Source: Microtetraspora glauca (GTDB lineage Bacteria; Actinomycetota; Actinomycetes; Streptomycetales; Streptomycetaceae). Taken from it: a stretch of DNA of 64,000 bases. Shown here piece by piece: positions 27,090 to 37,297 of the stretch (positions are counted from its first letter, which is position 1; every line of letters starts with the position of its first letter). The notes under the pieces are model-generated. The model was not told where the DNA came from. It saw only the letters and a program-made list of their open reading frames with translations, and made no database searches. Position numbers and translations under genes: made by a program. The stretch is from the NCBI GenBank assembly GCA_000721275.1, contig JOFO01000011.1:62001-126000 (forward strand), given 5' to 3'.

Positions 27090-28007
27090 GTGGCCAAGAC
27101 TTCTGGCCTGAACCGCACGGGCGCGCTCGCCCGTGTCACGGTCGCGGCGGTGACGGCGGCGCTGGTCGGTACGACGACGGCGGCGGTGGCGGCGGACGCC
27201 CCGCAGCGCACCGTCGCCGGCGTCGAGCAGAACTCCGGCGCGGGCGCCTTCTCGGCGGCTTCGGCCGCCGCCGCCGCTCCGGTGAACTTCCTGCACGGCG
27301 TCAACAGCGCGGGCATCATCTGGCGCTACGAGCCGGTCGGCGGCGGGGCCATCCAGCGCCTCAACACGCAGTCCGGCTCCGGCTGGAACTACGACAAGCA
27401 CTTCTCGCAGGCCGACATGGACGGCAACGGCTCCGCGAACGGTATGTACACCGTCAACAGCGGCGACCTGACCTACACCCCGTTCGGCGGCTCGCCGCGC
27501 TTCATCGGCGGCGGCTGGGGCATCTACAACGAGGTCTTCTCCGCGGCCAACACCGGCGGCGGCACGGCCGACGACGTCCTCGCCCGCGACGGCTCCGGCG
27601 TCCTGTGGCACTACCTGGGCCACGGCAACGGCTCCCTGACCCAGCGCTACCGCATCGGCTCCGGCTGGAACCAGTACACCCAGATCGCCGGCAAGGGCGA
27701 CGTCTCGGGTGACGGCCGCCCGGACATCGTCGCCCGCGACCGCGGCGGCGTCCTGTGGCTCTACAAGGGCACCGGCAACTACCGGACCCCGTTCTCCACC
27801 CGCACCCGCATCGGCAGCGGCTGGAACACGTACAACGCCCTCGTCTCCTCGGGTGACCTGACCTTCGACGGCAAGGCCGACCTGGTCGCCCGCGACGGCA
27901 GCGGCGCCCTGTGGCTGTACAAGGGCCGCGGCAGCTCCGCGACCCCGTACTCCGGCCGCGTGAAGATCGGCACCTCCGGCTGGAACGGCTTCCGCGAGAT
28001 GTTCTGA
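27090..28007 (+). CDS. Secreted FG-GAP/VCBS-type repeat protein
   Basis: 305 residues. GTG start with GGAG six bases upstream; earlier in-frame starts give an uncoded-looking extension. Signal peptide: basic N-region (AKTSGLNRTGALAR), hydrophobic VTVAAVTAALVGTTTAAVAA, cleavage after AVAA-DA near residue 32. The mature part holds five to six repeats of about 45 residues with Asp-rich turns (DMDGNGSANG, DVSGDGRPDIVARD, DLTFDGKADLVARD) and GSGWNxY and LWxYKGxG strands. Such Ca-binding propeller repeats occur in Streptomyces secreted lectin-like or hydrolase-associated proteins; here there is no catalytic domain. Neighbouring the chitobiose importer, a role in binding extracellular glycans is possible but unproven. 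Confidence 0.85.
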   Translation: MAKTSGLNRTGALARVTVAAVTAALVGTTTAAVAADAPQRTVAGVEQNSGAGAFSAASAAAAAPVNFLHGVNSAGIIWRYEPVGGGAIQRLNTQSGSGWNYDKHFSQADMDGNGSANGMYTVNSGDLTYTPFGGSPRFIGGGWGIYNEVFSAANTGGGTADDVLARDGSGVLWHYLGHGNGSLTQRYRIGSGWNQYTQIAGKGDVSGDGRPDIVARDRGGVLWLYKGTGNYRTPFSTRTRIGSGWNTYNALVSSGDLTFDGKADLVARDGSGALWLYKGRGSSATPYSGRVKIGTSGWNGFREMF

Positions 28008-28025
28008 TCGCCCCCGGGCGCACAC

Positions 28026-28066
28026 GGAAGGGCCCCGCTCCTCGTCACGAGGAGCGGGGCCCTTCC
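28026..28066. terminator. Very long bidirectional terminator hairpin
   Basis: Arms of 20 bases, GGAAGGGCCCCGCTCCTCGT and its exact complement, separated by a single base, between the convergent FG-GAP gene and acnA. No mismatch. It serves both directions. Confidence 0.85.
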
Positions 28067-28115
28067 CGCTTGCCGCCGGATCAGCCCGGGTCGGCTTGCT
28101 ACCGGATCAGCGGGG

Positions 28116-30896
<2,781 letters not shown>

Positions 30897-30897
30897 C

Positions 30898-30931
30898 TAA
30901 GGTAAGGCTAAGTTAGGTAACCCTTACCGAC
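30898..30931 (-). promoter_or_regulatory. Two overlapping DtxR/IdeR-type iron boxes
   Basis: TAAGGTAAGGCTAAGTTAG (30898-30916) and TTAGGTAACCCTTACCGAC (30913-30931) each match the degenerate IdeR consensus TWAGGTWAGSCTWACCTWA at 16 of 19 positions. They are offset by 15 bases on the same face. In Streptomyces the corresponding regulator would be DmdR1. Confidence 0.65.
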
Positions 30932-30956
30932 CTGGCGGCCACGGTGCGCCGTAAGC

Positions 30957-30980
30957 AGTTATCTCGATGTCGAGATAACT
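30957..30980. promoter_or_regulatory. Perfect 24-bp palindrome upstream of acnA, TamR-like operator candidate
   Basis: Arms AGTTATCTCGA and TCGAGATAACT separated by TG. The core ATCTC-N6-GAGATAAC recurs at 31598-31616. The MarR-family regulator TamR of S. coelicolor is known to act on the aconitase gene, so this may be its site; I do not recall the TamR consensus well enough to be sure. Confidence 0.6.
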
Positions 30981-31171
30981 CTAGTGCATCCCCGCCGATC
31001 GGTCATGCCTGGGCGGGGGTGGATGTGCCGTGGCGCGGACGGAGGCGCGGCGGCAGCGGGGGGCTCCACGCCCGGCCGGCAGGTCCCGCACGCCAACGGC
31101 CACCCCTGCGCTCCCACCCGTCCGGCCGCGCGCGCGTTGCCGGGGTGCCGGGGCGGGCCGAGGATCGGGGC

Positions 31172-31528
31172 ATGTTCAGCGGCGCGCACGTGATTCTGTA
31201 CACCCGGGACGCGGAGGCCGACCGGGCCTTCCTGCGGGACGTCGTCGGCTTCCCGCACGTGGACGCCGGACGGGGCTGGCTGGTGTTCCGGCTGCCGCCC
31301 GCCGAGATCGCGGTCCACCCGACCGAGGCCGAGCCGAAGCACGAGGTCTATCTGATGTGCGAGGACCTCACCCGTACCCTCACCGCCCTGGAGGACAAGG
31401 GCGCGGAGATCTCACGGGCCATCACCGACCAGGGCTGGGGCCTGCTGGCGGCGGTACGGCTGCCGAGCGGCACCGAACTCCCCCTGTACGAGCCGCGACA
31501 CCCCACGGCGCTCGACCTCCCGGCGTGA
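31172..31528 (+). CDS. VOC (glyoxalase/bleomycin-resistance fold) family protein
   Basis: 118 residues. One VOC module: AHVILYTRDAEADRAFLRDVVGFPHVDAGRGWLVF at the N-terminus and the second beta-alpha unit HEVYLMCEDLTRTLTALEDKGAEI with PSGTELPLYEPRHP at the end. A His early on and Glu near the end (YEP) are candidate metal ligands; substrate unknown. ATG start MFSGAH. It lies between two copies of the ATCTC-N6-GAGATAAC motif and may share control with the flanking genes. Confidence 0.8.
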   Translation: MFSGAHVILYTRDAEADRAFLRDVVGFPHVDAGRGWLVFRLPPAEIAVHPTEAEPKHEVYLMCEDLTRTLTALEDKGAEISRAITDQGWGLLAAVRLPSGTELPLYEPRHPTALDLPA

Positions 31529-31597
31529 CCCGCACCGGTCCGATAGCCTCACAAATAACGACATGCCACCCGTACGGCGCACCCCGATGATCGCCAC

Positions 31598-31616
31598 ATC
31601 TCATATCTGAGATAAC
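31598..31616 (+). promoter_or_regulatory. Operator-like inverted repeat before the HTH-MurA gene
   Basis: ATCTCA-TATC-TGAGAT (31598-31613) followed by AACG, with the nested perfect repeat TATCT-G-AGATA (31604-31614). The element ends 9 bases ahead of the ATG at 31625, so a bound protein would block initiation. It shares ATCTC-N6-GAGATAAC with the acnA palindrome. Confidence 0.6.
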
Positions 31617-31624
31617 GTGACGGC

Positions 31625-33154
31625 ATGGCAGACGACTACCTCGTACGCATCGGCAAGCTCATCCGTGACGCCCGGCAGCACCGTGGCTGGACTCAGACGC
31701 AGCTCGCCGAGGCCCTGGCCACCAGCCAGAGCGCGGTCAACCGCATCGAGCGCGGCAACCAGAACATCAGCCTTGAGATGATCGCCCGCATCGGCGAGGC
31801 GCTCGACAGCGAGATCGTGTCCCTGGGCTACGCCGGTCCGATGCACCTCCGCGTCGTCGGCCGCCGCCGGCTCTCCGGCTCGATCGACGTCAAGACCAGC
31901 AAGAACGCCTGCGTCGCCCTGCTCTGCGCCACGCTCCTCAACAAGGGCCGCACGGTGCTGCGCCGGGTCGCCCGCATCGAGGAGGTGTTCCGCCTCCTGG
32001 AGGTCCTGAACTCCATCGGCGTCCGCACCCGCTGGATCAACGACGGCGTGGACCTGGAGATCGTGCCGCCGGCCGAGCTGGACATGGAGTCCATCGACGC
32101 CGAGGCCGCCATCCGCACCCGCTCCATCATCATGTTCCTCGGCCCGCTGCTGCACCGCATGGACCGCTTCAAGCTGCCGTACGCCGGCGGCTGCGACCTC
32201 GGTACGCGCACGATCGAGCCGCACATGATCGCGCTGCGCCGCTTCGGCCTGGACATCACCGCCACCGAGGGCCTGTACCACGCGCAGGTCGAGAAGGCCG
32301 TCACCCCCGACCGCCCGATCGTCCTGACCGAGCGCGGCGACACGGTGACCGAGAACGCGCTGCTGGCCGCCGCCCGCCACGACGGCGTCACGGTCATCCG
32401 CAACGCCTCCTCCAACTACATGGTCCAGGACCTCTGCTTCTTCCTGGAGGCGCTGGGCGTCCGCGTCGACGGCGTGGGCACCACCACCCTCACCGTGCAC
32501 GGCGTCCCCGAGATCGACGTGGACGTCGACTACTCCCCCTCCGAGGACCCGGTCGAGGCGATGAGCCTGCTCGCCGCGGCCGTCGTCACCGAGTCCGAGC
32601 TGACGATCCGCCGGGTGCCGATCGAGTTCCTGGAGATCGAGCTCGCGGTCCTGGAGGAGATGGGCCTCGACCACGACCGCTCGGCCGAGTACGCCGCCGA
32701 CAACGGCCGCACCCGCCTGGTCGACCTGACGGTCCGCCCCTCCAAGCTGGAGGCGCCGATCGACAAGATCCACCCCATGCCCTTCCCGGGCCTCAACATC
32801 GACAACGTCCCCTTCTTCGCGGCCATCGCGGCCACCGCGCAGGGCCAGACCCTCATCCACGACTGGGTCTACGACAACCGCGCCATCTACCTCACGGACC
32901 TCAACCGCCTCGGCGGCCGCCTCCAGCTCCTCGACCCCCACCGCGTCCTGGTCGAAGGCCCCACCCGCTGGCGCGCCGCCGAGATGATGTGCCCCCCGGC
33001 CCTCCGCCCCGCCGTCGTCGTCCTCCTGGCGATGATGGCCGCCGAAGGCACCTCGGTCCTCCGCAACGTCTACGTCATCAACCGCGGCTACGAGGACCTG
33101 GCGGAACGCCTGAACTCGATCGGCGCCCAGATCGAGATCTTCCGGGACATCTGA
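31625..33154 (+). CDS. XRE helix-turn-helix fused to UDP-N-acetylglucosamine 1-carboxyvinyltransferase (MurA-like)
   Basis: 509 residues. Residues 8-62 are an XRE/Cro-type HTH (IRDARQHRGWTQTQLAEALATSQSAVNRIERGNQNIS). From about 73 to the end the protein is an EPSP-synthase/MurA-fold enzyme: GSIDVKTSKNACVALLCATLL with the substrate-binding KN pair, GGCDLGTRTIEPH with Cys190 at the place of the PEP-binding cysteine of MurA, and a closing loop RPAVVVLLAMMAAEG. Corresponds to the second MurA of Streptomyces (SCO5998 by synteny). The HTH suggests a regulator that may sense UDP-GlcNAc or PEP, or an enzyme that autoregulates through the palindrome just upstream. No other cell-wall genes are adjacent. 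Confidence 0.9.
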   Translation: MADDYLVRIGKLIRDARQHRGWTQTQLAEALATSQSAVNRIERGNQNISLEMIARIGEALDSEIVSLGYAGPMHLRVVGRRRLSGSIDVKTSKNACVALLCATLLNKGRTVLRRVARIEEVFRLLEVLNSIGVRTRWINDGVDLEIVPPAELDMESIDAEAAIRTRSIIMFLGPLLHRMDRFKLPYAGGCDLGTRTIEPHMIALRRFGLDITATEGLYHAQVEKAVTPDRPIVLTERGDTVTENALLAAARHDGVTVIRNASSNYMVQDLCFFLEALGVRVDGVGTTTLTVHGVPEIDVDVDYSPSEDPVEAMSLLAAAVVTESELTIRRVPIEFLEIELAVLEEMGLDHDRSAEYAADNGRTRLVDLTVRPSKLEAPIDKIHPMPFPGLNIDNVPFFAAIAATAQGQTLIHDWVYDNRAIYLTDLNRLGGRLQLLDPHRVLVEGPTRWRAAEMMCPPALRPAVVVLLAMMAAEGTSVLRNVYVINRGYEDLAERLNSIGAQIEIFRDI

Positions 33155-33173
33155 CCGGTCTCAGATACGACGC

Positions 33174-33219
33174 CGATTCCCGTCCTCGCCTGCATGCGTG
33201 CGAGCCAGGACGGGATTCG
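33174..33219. terminator. Hairpin between convergent HTH-MurA and mcrC
   Basis: CGATTCCCGTCCT pairs with AGGACGGGATTCG with one mismatch, and CTCGC with GCGAG further in. Bidirectional terminator that also marks the left edge of the accessory region. Confidence 0.6.
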
Positions 33220-33252
33220 TCGGTTTCTGTGGGAGTTTGCCGGCACTTCGGG

Positions 33253-34464
33253 TCAGGAAACCGAGCCGTGGAGCATGCGCCGAGCCAGCGCGTCGATCTC
33301 GGCGAGCAACCCCGCGGGCTGCTGGTCCAAGTCGATGGCGTGCTGGTGGAGGACCGTACCGGCATGTCGCACACGGTGGCTGCTGTGAGGAGCGTTGCCC
33401 TTGGCGTACACCAGGTGCCCCTCCGGCAGCCCCAGGGCAGTGCAGTAGGCCAGCATTTGGTACAGGTCTTCATTCGGAAAGCCGCGACTTCTGCGGGCCT
33501 TGTACTTGGCGTCCGCGACGATCAGTGGGGTGCCGGACTCTCCGTACCAGACGAAATCGGGTCGCAGGCGGATCGCATCGCCTTCGTCCATGTGGATGTT
33601 CCGGGCCTGGAGGACACTTCTGCCGCCGTAGGGGCGCATGGCCTCCCGTAGTGCCGTGCAGATGAAGTCCTCATAGATGCCGTTCATGTCGAACAGGAAT
33701 CCGTTCATGCGCAGCTGCCCGGGCAGGTGCTCGGCCGATGCTCCCCTCAATACCGCCTCGGACAGGTGGAGTGCCGGGAGATAGCGGGCGTTGAGCCGCG
33801 TCGGATGCCAAGCGGGTGGTGTCTGCCCGCGAGTGAGCGGTGTGATGTCCATCAGCCGGGACCGCTGGTGCATCAGGCGCGTGCGGACGGTCCGGGGGAC
33901 ACCGGGGAGGCGCAGGAGGCGGTCGACGGACGTGCGGAGGATGCGGTTCTCGGCGATATCCGTGGTGAATGCGTCGTACGTCACCTCCGCGGGTACGGGC
34001 ATGCCGAACCGGCGGCGGATCTGTTCGGACTCGCGGAGCCGGCCCCGTACGACGGGGGACGACTCCTCGACCGTCCGGTAGCCCTGGAGCAGGCCCTGCC
34101 GCAGTGCGCGGTCGATCTGGCGCTCGACGGCGTGCGCGAACGCCGGAAGGAGGTCGTCGTGCGCGGCCAGGTCCACCGTGCCGTCCCGCCAGCCCCGGGG
34201 GTCGCTGCTGTAGCCGAGCAGGAAGAGCAGGCGGGCGATCGGCACCTTGGGGGTGATCCGTACCGTGACGCCTTCGCCGCCGGGCGCGGTGAGGGTGACG
34301 GCGCCGACCCTGCTGCCGGCGCGCAGTCGCCAGGCGCCCCGGTCGTACGGGTCCGGACCGGCCTCTTCCAGGATCCTGGAGGCGGCCAGTGCGCGGCCCA
34401 CGGCGTCGGGGAGCCGGACCGAGCGCGCGGGTCCGTGTTCGACGAGCGGGACGTCGCTGGTCAC
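33253..34464 (-). CDS. mcrC: McrC-type nuclease subunit of an McrBC restriction system
   Basis: 403 residues. C-terminal PD-(D/E)xK nuclease: RLRPDFVWYGESG (about 299-311) and LIVADAKYKARRSRG (about 313-327) supply Asp, Asp and Lys. N-terminal DUF2357-like region includes ITPKVPIARLLFLLGYS, conserved in McrC. The GTG start overlaps the mcrB stop as GTGA, which is how McrB and McrC are commonly coupled. McrBC cleaves DNA with modified cytosines after NTP-driven translocation. The first gene of the accessory island, convergent on the HTH-MurA gene. Confidence 0.9.
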   Translation of the reverse strand: MTSDVPLVEHGPARSVRLPDAVGRALAASRILEEAGPDPYDRGAWRLRAGSRVGAVTLTAPGGEGVTVRITPKVPIARLLFLLGYSSDPRGWRDGTVDLAAHDDLLPAFAHAVERQIDRALRQGLLQGYRTVEESSPVVRGRLRESEQIRRRFGMPVPAEVTYDAFTTDIAENRILRTSVDRLLRLPGVPRTVRTRLMHQRSRLMDITPLTRGQTPPAWHPTRLNARYLPALHLSEAVLRGASAEHLPGQLRMNGFLFDMNGIYEDFICTALREAMRPYGGRSVLQARNIHMDEGDAIRLRPDFVWYGESGTPLIVADAKYKARRSRGFPNEDLYQMLAYCTALGLPEGHLVYAKGNAPHSSHRVRHAGTVLHQHAIDLDQQPAGLLAEIDALARRMLHGSVS

Positions 34465-36314
34465 GGCGCGTCGGTCCCGTCGCCCGGTTCGGGCGAGGCG
34501 GTGCGTGACGCGAGCGCCCTGCGGAGTGCCGGCAGACCGTAGCGGCCCTCGATGTCGACGCCTTCGCCGTAGTGGTGCTCCTCCAGCAGCGGGAGGATCT
34601 TGGTCCGCCAGGTCCGTTCCAGTCCGCCCTCGCGGTAGACGCCGGGCTTCATCAGGTACGACGGTCCGATCTTGAAGTCGGGGTCGTCGATGCGGGCGTT
34701 GAGGGCGTCGAGCAGGTCCGCGGGTTCGGGGTCCTTCTCCTTTGACTCCAGCCAGGTACGCAGCAACTTTCGGGTGGGATCGATGCGCGGGGACAGCTCG
34801 ACGAACGCGAAGCGGCGGCGCATCGCCGCGTCGACGAGGGCGATCGAGCGGTCGGCCGTGTTCATGGTGCCGATGACGAAGAGGTTGCGGGGCAGGAAGA
34901 AGTCCTCGTCCGAGTAGGTCAGTCGCACCGACAGGTCGCGGTATTCGAGGAGGAAGTACAGCTCGCCGAAGACCTTGGCGAGGTTTGCCCGGTTGATCTC
35001 GTCGATGACCAGGAAGTGCGGGATGTGCCGGTTGCCTTCTCTGCGGGCCAGTTCGGCGAATTCGCGCAGGGGGCCGGCCGTGAGCCGGAAGGCGACCTCG
35101 CGCGTGCCGGGGTCCTCGCGGGGGCGGAAGCCCTCGAAGAAGTCCTCGTAGGAGTACGACGGGTGGAACTGGACGAGTTCGACCTGTTCCGGGCCGCCGC
35201 CGAAGAACGCGGCGAGCTTCTGCGCGAGGAAGGTCTTGCCCGTCCCGGGAGGGCCGTAGAAGATCAGCTGCTTCTCGTCGTGGAGCAGTTGCCTGATCTC
35301 CTGCAGCCATTCGAGGCGGTGCACGTGGAGCTCCTTCCGCAGCTCCTCGGTGGGCTCGGGCAGCTCCACCTCGCGGCGGGCGGCGACAGCCAGGGGCTCG
35401 GCGCTGATCCCGGTGCCGTCGGCCAGGGCCTCCTCCACCAGTTCCTCGTCGCTGACCCCGAGGCCGTCGACGACGGCCTTGACGGTGGTGAGGTCGACCA
35501 CGTCGTGGCGCGACGAGAGCTTCTGACGCAGGTCCTGCGGAAGCTCGTCCAGAGGGAAGCCTTCACCTCCCCACTCCACGGGGCGCCAGAGGACGCGGCT
35601 CCCGTCGTCGGCGACGAGGTGCTCGACGTTGCCAGTGATCTTCCCGGTGTGGAGCCGGCCGTCGGACAGTGCGCACACCGTGTCGCCGGGCCGCATCCGC
35701 GAGAGGAAGGCGTGCAGCTCCTCGACGAGCTGCGGCTTCTCGGTGTACGTCGCCGTCGACCCGTAGTCCTCGTCGACGAAGCTGCGCAGCTGTTCCTTGC
35801 TGATGCCCTGGATGGCGGCGGGGCGCAGGTGGGCGGCGGTCAGGTACACCCTGCCTTCGGGGAGCCACGCGCGCCGGAACAGGTCGGGGCCGGCCGAGTG
35901 CGGCCCCCGCACCAGCCAGGCGCGGCTCGGGCCCGACCACACCTGGCCGAGGAAGTCGGCGAGCGGCCGGCCGTCCTCGGTCTTCCACTCCATCCACCCG
36001 TTGCTGCTGCGGCCCAGGAGGATCTCCCCCGCCGCGGAGGGCGAGTTGCACTCCACATCCTCGACCACTTCGAGCCAGCCGGACCACGTGGACGTTTCGC
36101 GTATCACCCCTTCCGCGATGAGCCGTTCGCGCAGGCGGTACGAGGAAGGCGTCTTCTCCGGGAACGACGGGACGACGTCGGGTCGCGCCGGGGAGCCCGC
36201 GAGCACCACCATCTTCTGGCTGCCGTTGGTCCCGCTCTCGTTCAGGAGACGGCCTCTGGCCGTGGGCCCGCCGTACGGCAGGCGCAGCTGGAACTCCGGG
36301 TACGAATCGAGCAT
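34461..36314 (-). CDS. mcrB: McrB-type AAA+ NTPase with N-terminal DUF4357
   Basis: 617 residues from the ATG MLDSYPEFQL, preceded by AAGGA at good spacing; the ATG 12 codons upstream has none. About 18-120 is a DUF4357 domain (GRLLNESGTNGSQKMVVLAGS ... ECNSPSAAGEILLGRSSNGWMEWK), in place of the methylcytosine-reading domain of E. coli McrB. The C-terminal AAA+ domain has Walker A GPPGTGKT (about 354-361), QFHPSYSYEDFFEGFRP, Walker B LVIDEINRANLAKVFGELYFLLE and the McrB signature GTMNTADRS (near 480). Expected to recognise modified or foreign DNA and drive the nuclease McrC. Read divergently from the hypothetical gene at 36501. Confidence 0.9.
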   Translation of the reverse strand: MLDSYPEFQLRLPYGGPTARGRLLNESGTNGSQKMVVLAGSPARPDVVPSFPEKTPSSYRLRERLIAEGVIRETSTWSGWLEVVEDVECNSPSAAGEILLGRSSNGWMEWKTEDGRPLADFLGQVWSGPSRAWLVRGPHSAGPDLFRRAWLPEGRVYLTAAHLRPAAIQGISKEQLRSFVDEDYGSTATYTEKPQLVEELHAFLSRMRPGDTVCALSDGRLHTGKITGNVEHLVADDGSRVLWRPVEWGGEGFPLDELPQDLRQKLSSRHDVVDLTTVKAVVDGLGVSDEELVEEALADGTGISAEPLAVAARREVELPEPTEELRKELHVHRLEWLQEIRQLLHDEKQLIFYGPPGTGKTFLAQKLAAFFGGGPEQVELVQFHPSYSYEDFFEGFRPREDPGTREVAFRLTAGPLREFAELARREGNRHIPHFLVIDEINRANLAKVFGELYFLLEYRDLSVRLTYSDEDFFLPRNLFVIGTMNTADRSIALVDAAMRRRFAFVELSPRIDPTRKLLRTWLESKEKDPEPADLLDALNARIDDPDFKIGPSYLMKPGVYREGGLERTWRTKILPLLEEHHYGEGVDIEGRYGLPALRRALASRTASPEPGDGTDAP

Positions 36315-36500
36315 CGGTGTCCTTGGGTCGGAGGGTACGGCCGGGTGCATTGTGGGGCGCCCGTGATCCACTTCGGCGTCGCTTCGCATATTTCCGGCCA
36401 ACTCCGACGCCCCGGCCGGCACAGATCCGGCCGCGCGTTGCCGTGCACGACGGCCGACGTCCATGATCGGGAGCGGAGCACCGGCAGGCGAGGGGGAACG

Positions 36501-37190
36501 GTGGGCACCGGAACAACGAGCGGACCGACGAGGCAGCGGCACACCGAGGATCTGCTGGCGGCGGTGTCCATGACGTCCGTGCAGCTCGCCGAGGCGGTCG
36601 GCCGGTTCGACGGTGACACCCTGGCCATGGTGACGGCCGCGATCCGCACGGCGGAGCGCGCCTTCGAGGAGCTCGACGCCTGCTATGAGGTCATCGACGA
36701 CGCGTCGGTCACGGCCCGGGAGATCGCCGTCCGGCTGAGCGCCCTGCTCGCGGCGGAGGACGAGCCGGGCGTCGGTCGGGAGCTGGACGCCCTGGACGTG
36801 GTCTCCGCTCGCGTCCGCGGCACGGACCACGCCCGAGAGCTGCTGCACCGTGTCCTCGGACGGGAGGAGACGACCGAGCGCGCCCTGCCGGCGGTGCGCC
36901 GTCTCACCGGGGCGGACCTGCCCGCTCTCCCTTCCGCCTACGCGGACGACGCGGGTTTCGACGACCTGATGGCCTTGGCCGCCCGCGAGGAGGAGCTGGC
37001 GCCACGGCTGCGTGAGGCGCACGCCGATCGCCTCCGCGAGGTGGCCGCGCACCTCGTCCACGTGGTGGAGCAGGTCGCGGCCGTGGGTTTCACCGACGAG
37101 GCCTTCGCCGGGGAATCGGTGCAGGAGGCACGCCGGGCCCACGCACTGTGGGGCCGGTGCCTCGCGGAGTGCAGGCGCGACCTCGGATAG
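36501..37190 (+). CDS. Hypothetical helical protein
   Basis: 229 residues from a GTG with AGGGGGA ahead. No family recognised. The sequence is almost all alpha-helical, with heptad-like Leu/Ala spacing (VQLAEAVGRFDGDTLAM..., IRTAERAFEELDA, REIAVRLSALLAAEDEPG, LREVAAHLVHVVEQVAAVG), many Glu and Arg, no Cys-based site, no signal peptide and no membrane helix. Its position between divergent mcrB and the kinase gene, 107 bases ahead of the kinase start, suggests an accessory of the island, possibly a kinase target or adaptor; that is guesswork. Confidence 0.6.
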   Translation: MGTGTTSGPTRQRHTEDLLAAVSMTSVQLAEAVGRFDGDTLAMVTAAIRTAERAFEELDACYEVIDDASVTAREIAVRLSALLAAEDEPGVGRELDALDVVSARVRGTDHARELLHRVLGREETTERALPAVRRLTGADLPALPSAYADDAGFDDLMALAAREEELAPRLREAHADRLREVAAHLVHVVEQVAAVGFTDEAFAGESVQEARRAHALWGRCLAECRRDLG

Positions 37191-37297
37191 CCAGCCGCCT
37201 CCGCGCCCGTACGGCACTGGTCTCCGGCCGGATACCGTGTGCGGTGCGACCTGACACGTCAGCTCCGTCCTCCCGCTCACGAGCAGAAAGGCCCCTC

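Noticed and set aside
33159..33167. TCTCAGATA just after the HTH-MurA stop, resembling half of the upstream operator
   Set aside because: Nine bases only and not a palindrome; likely chance.
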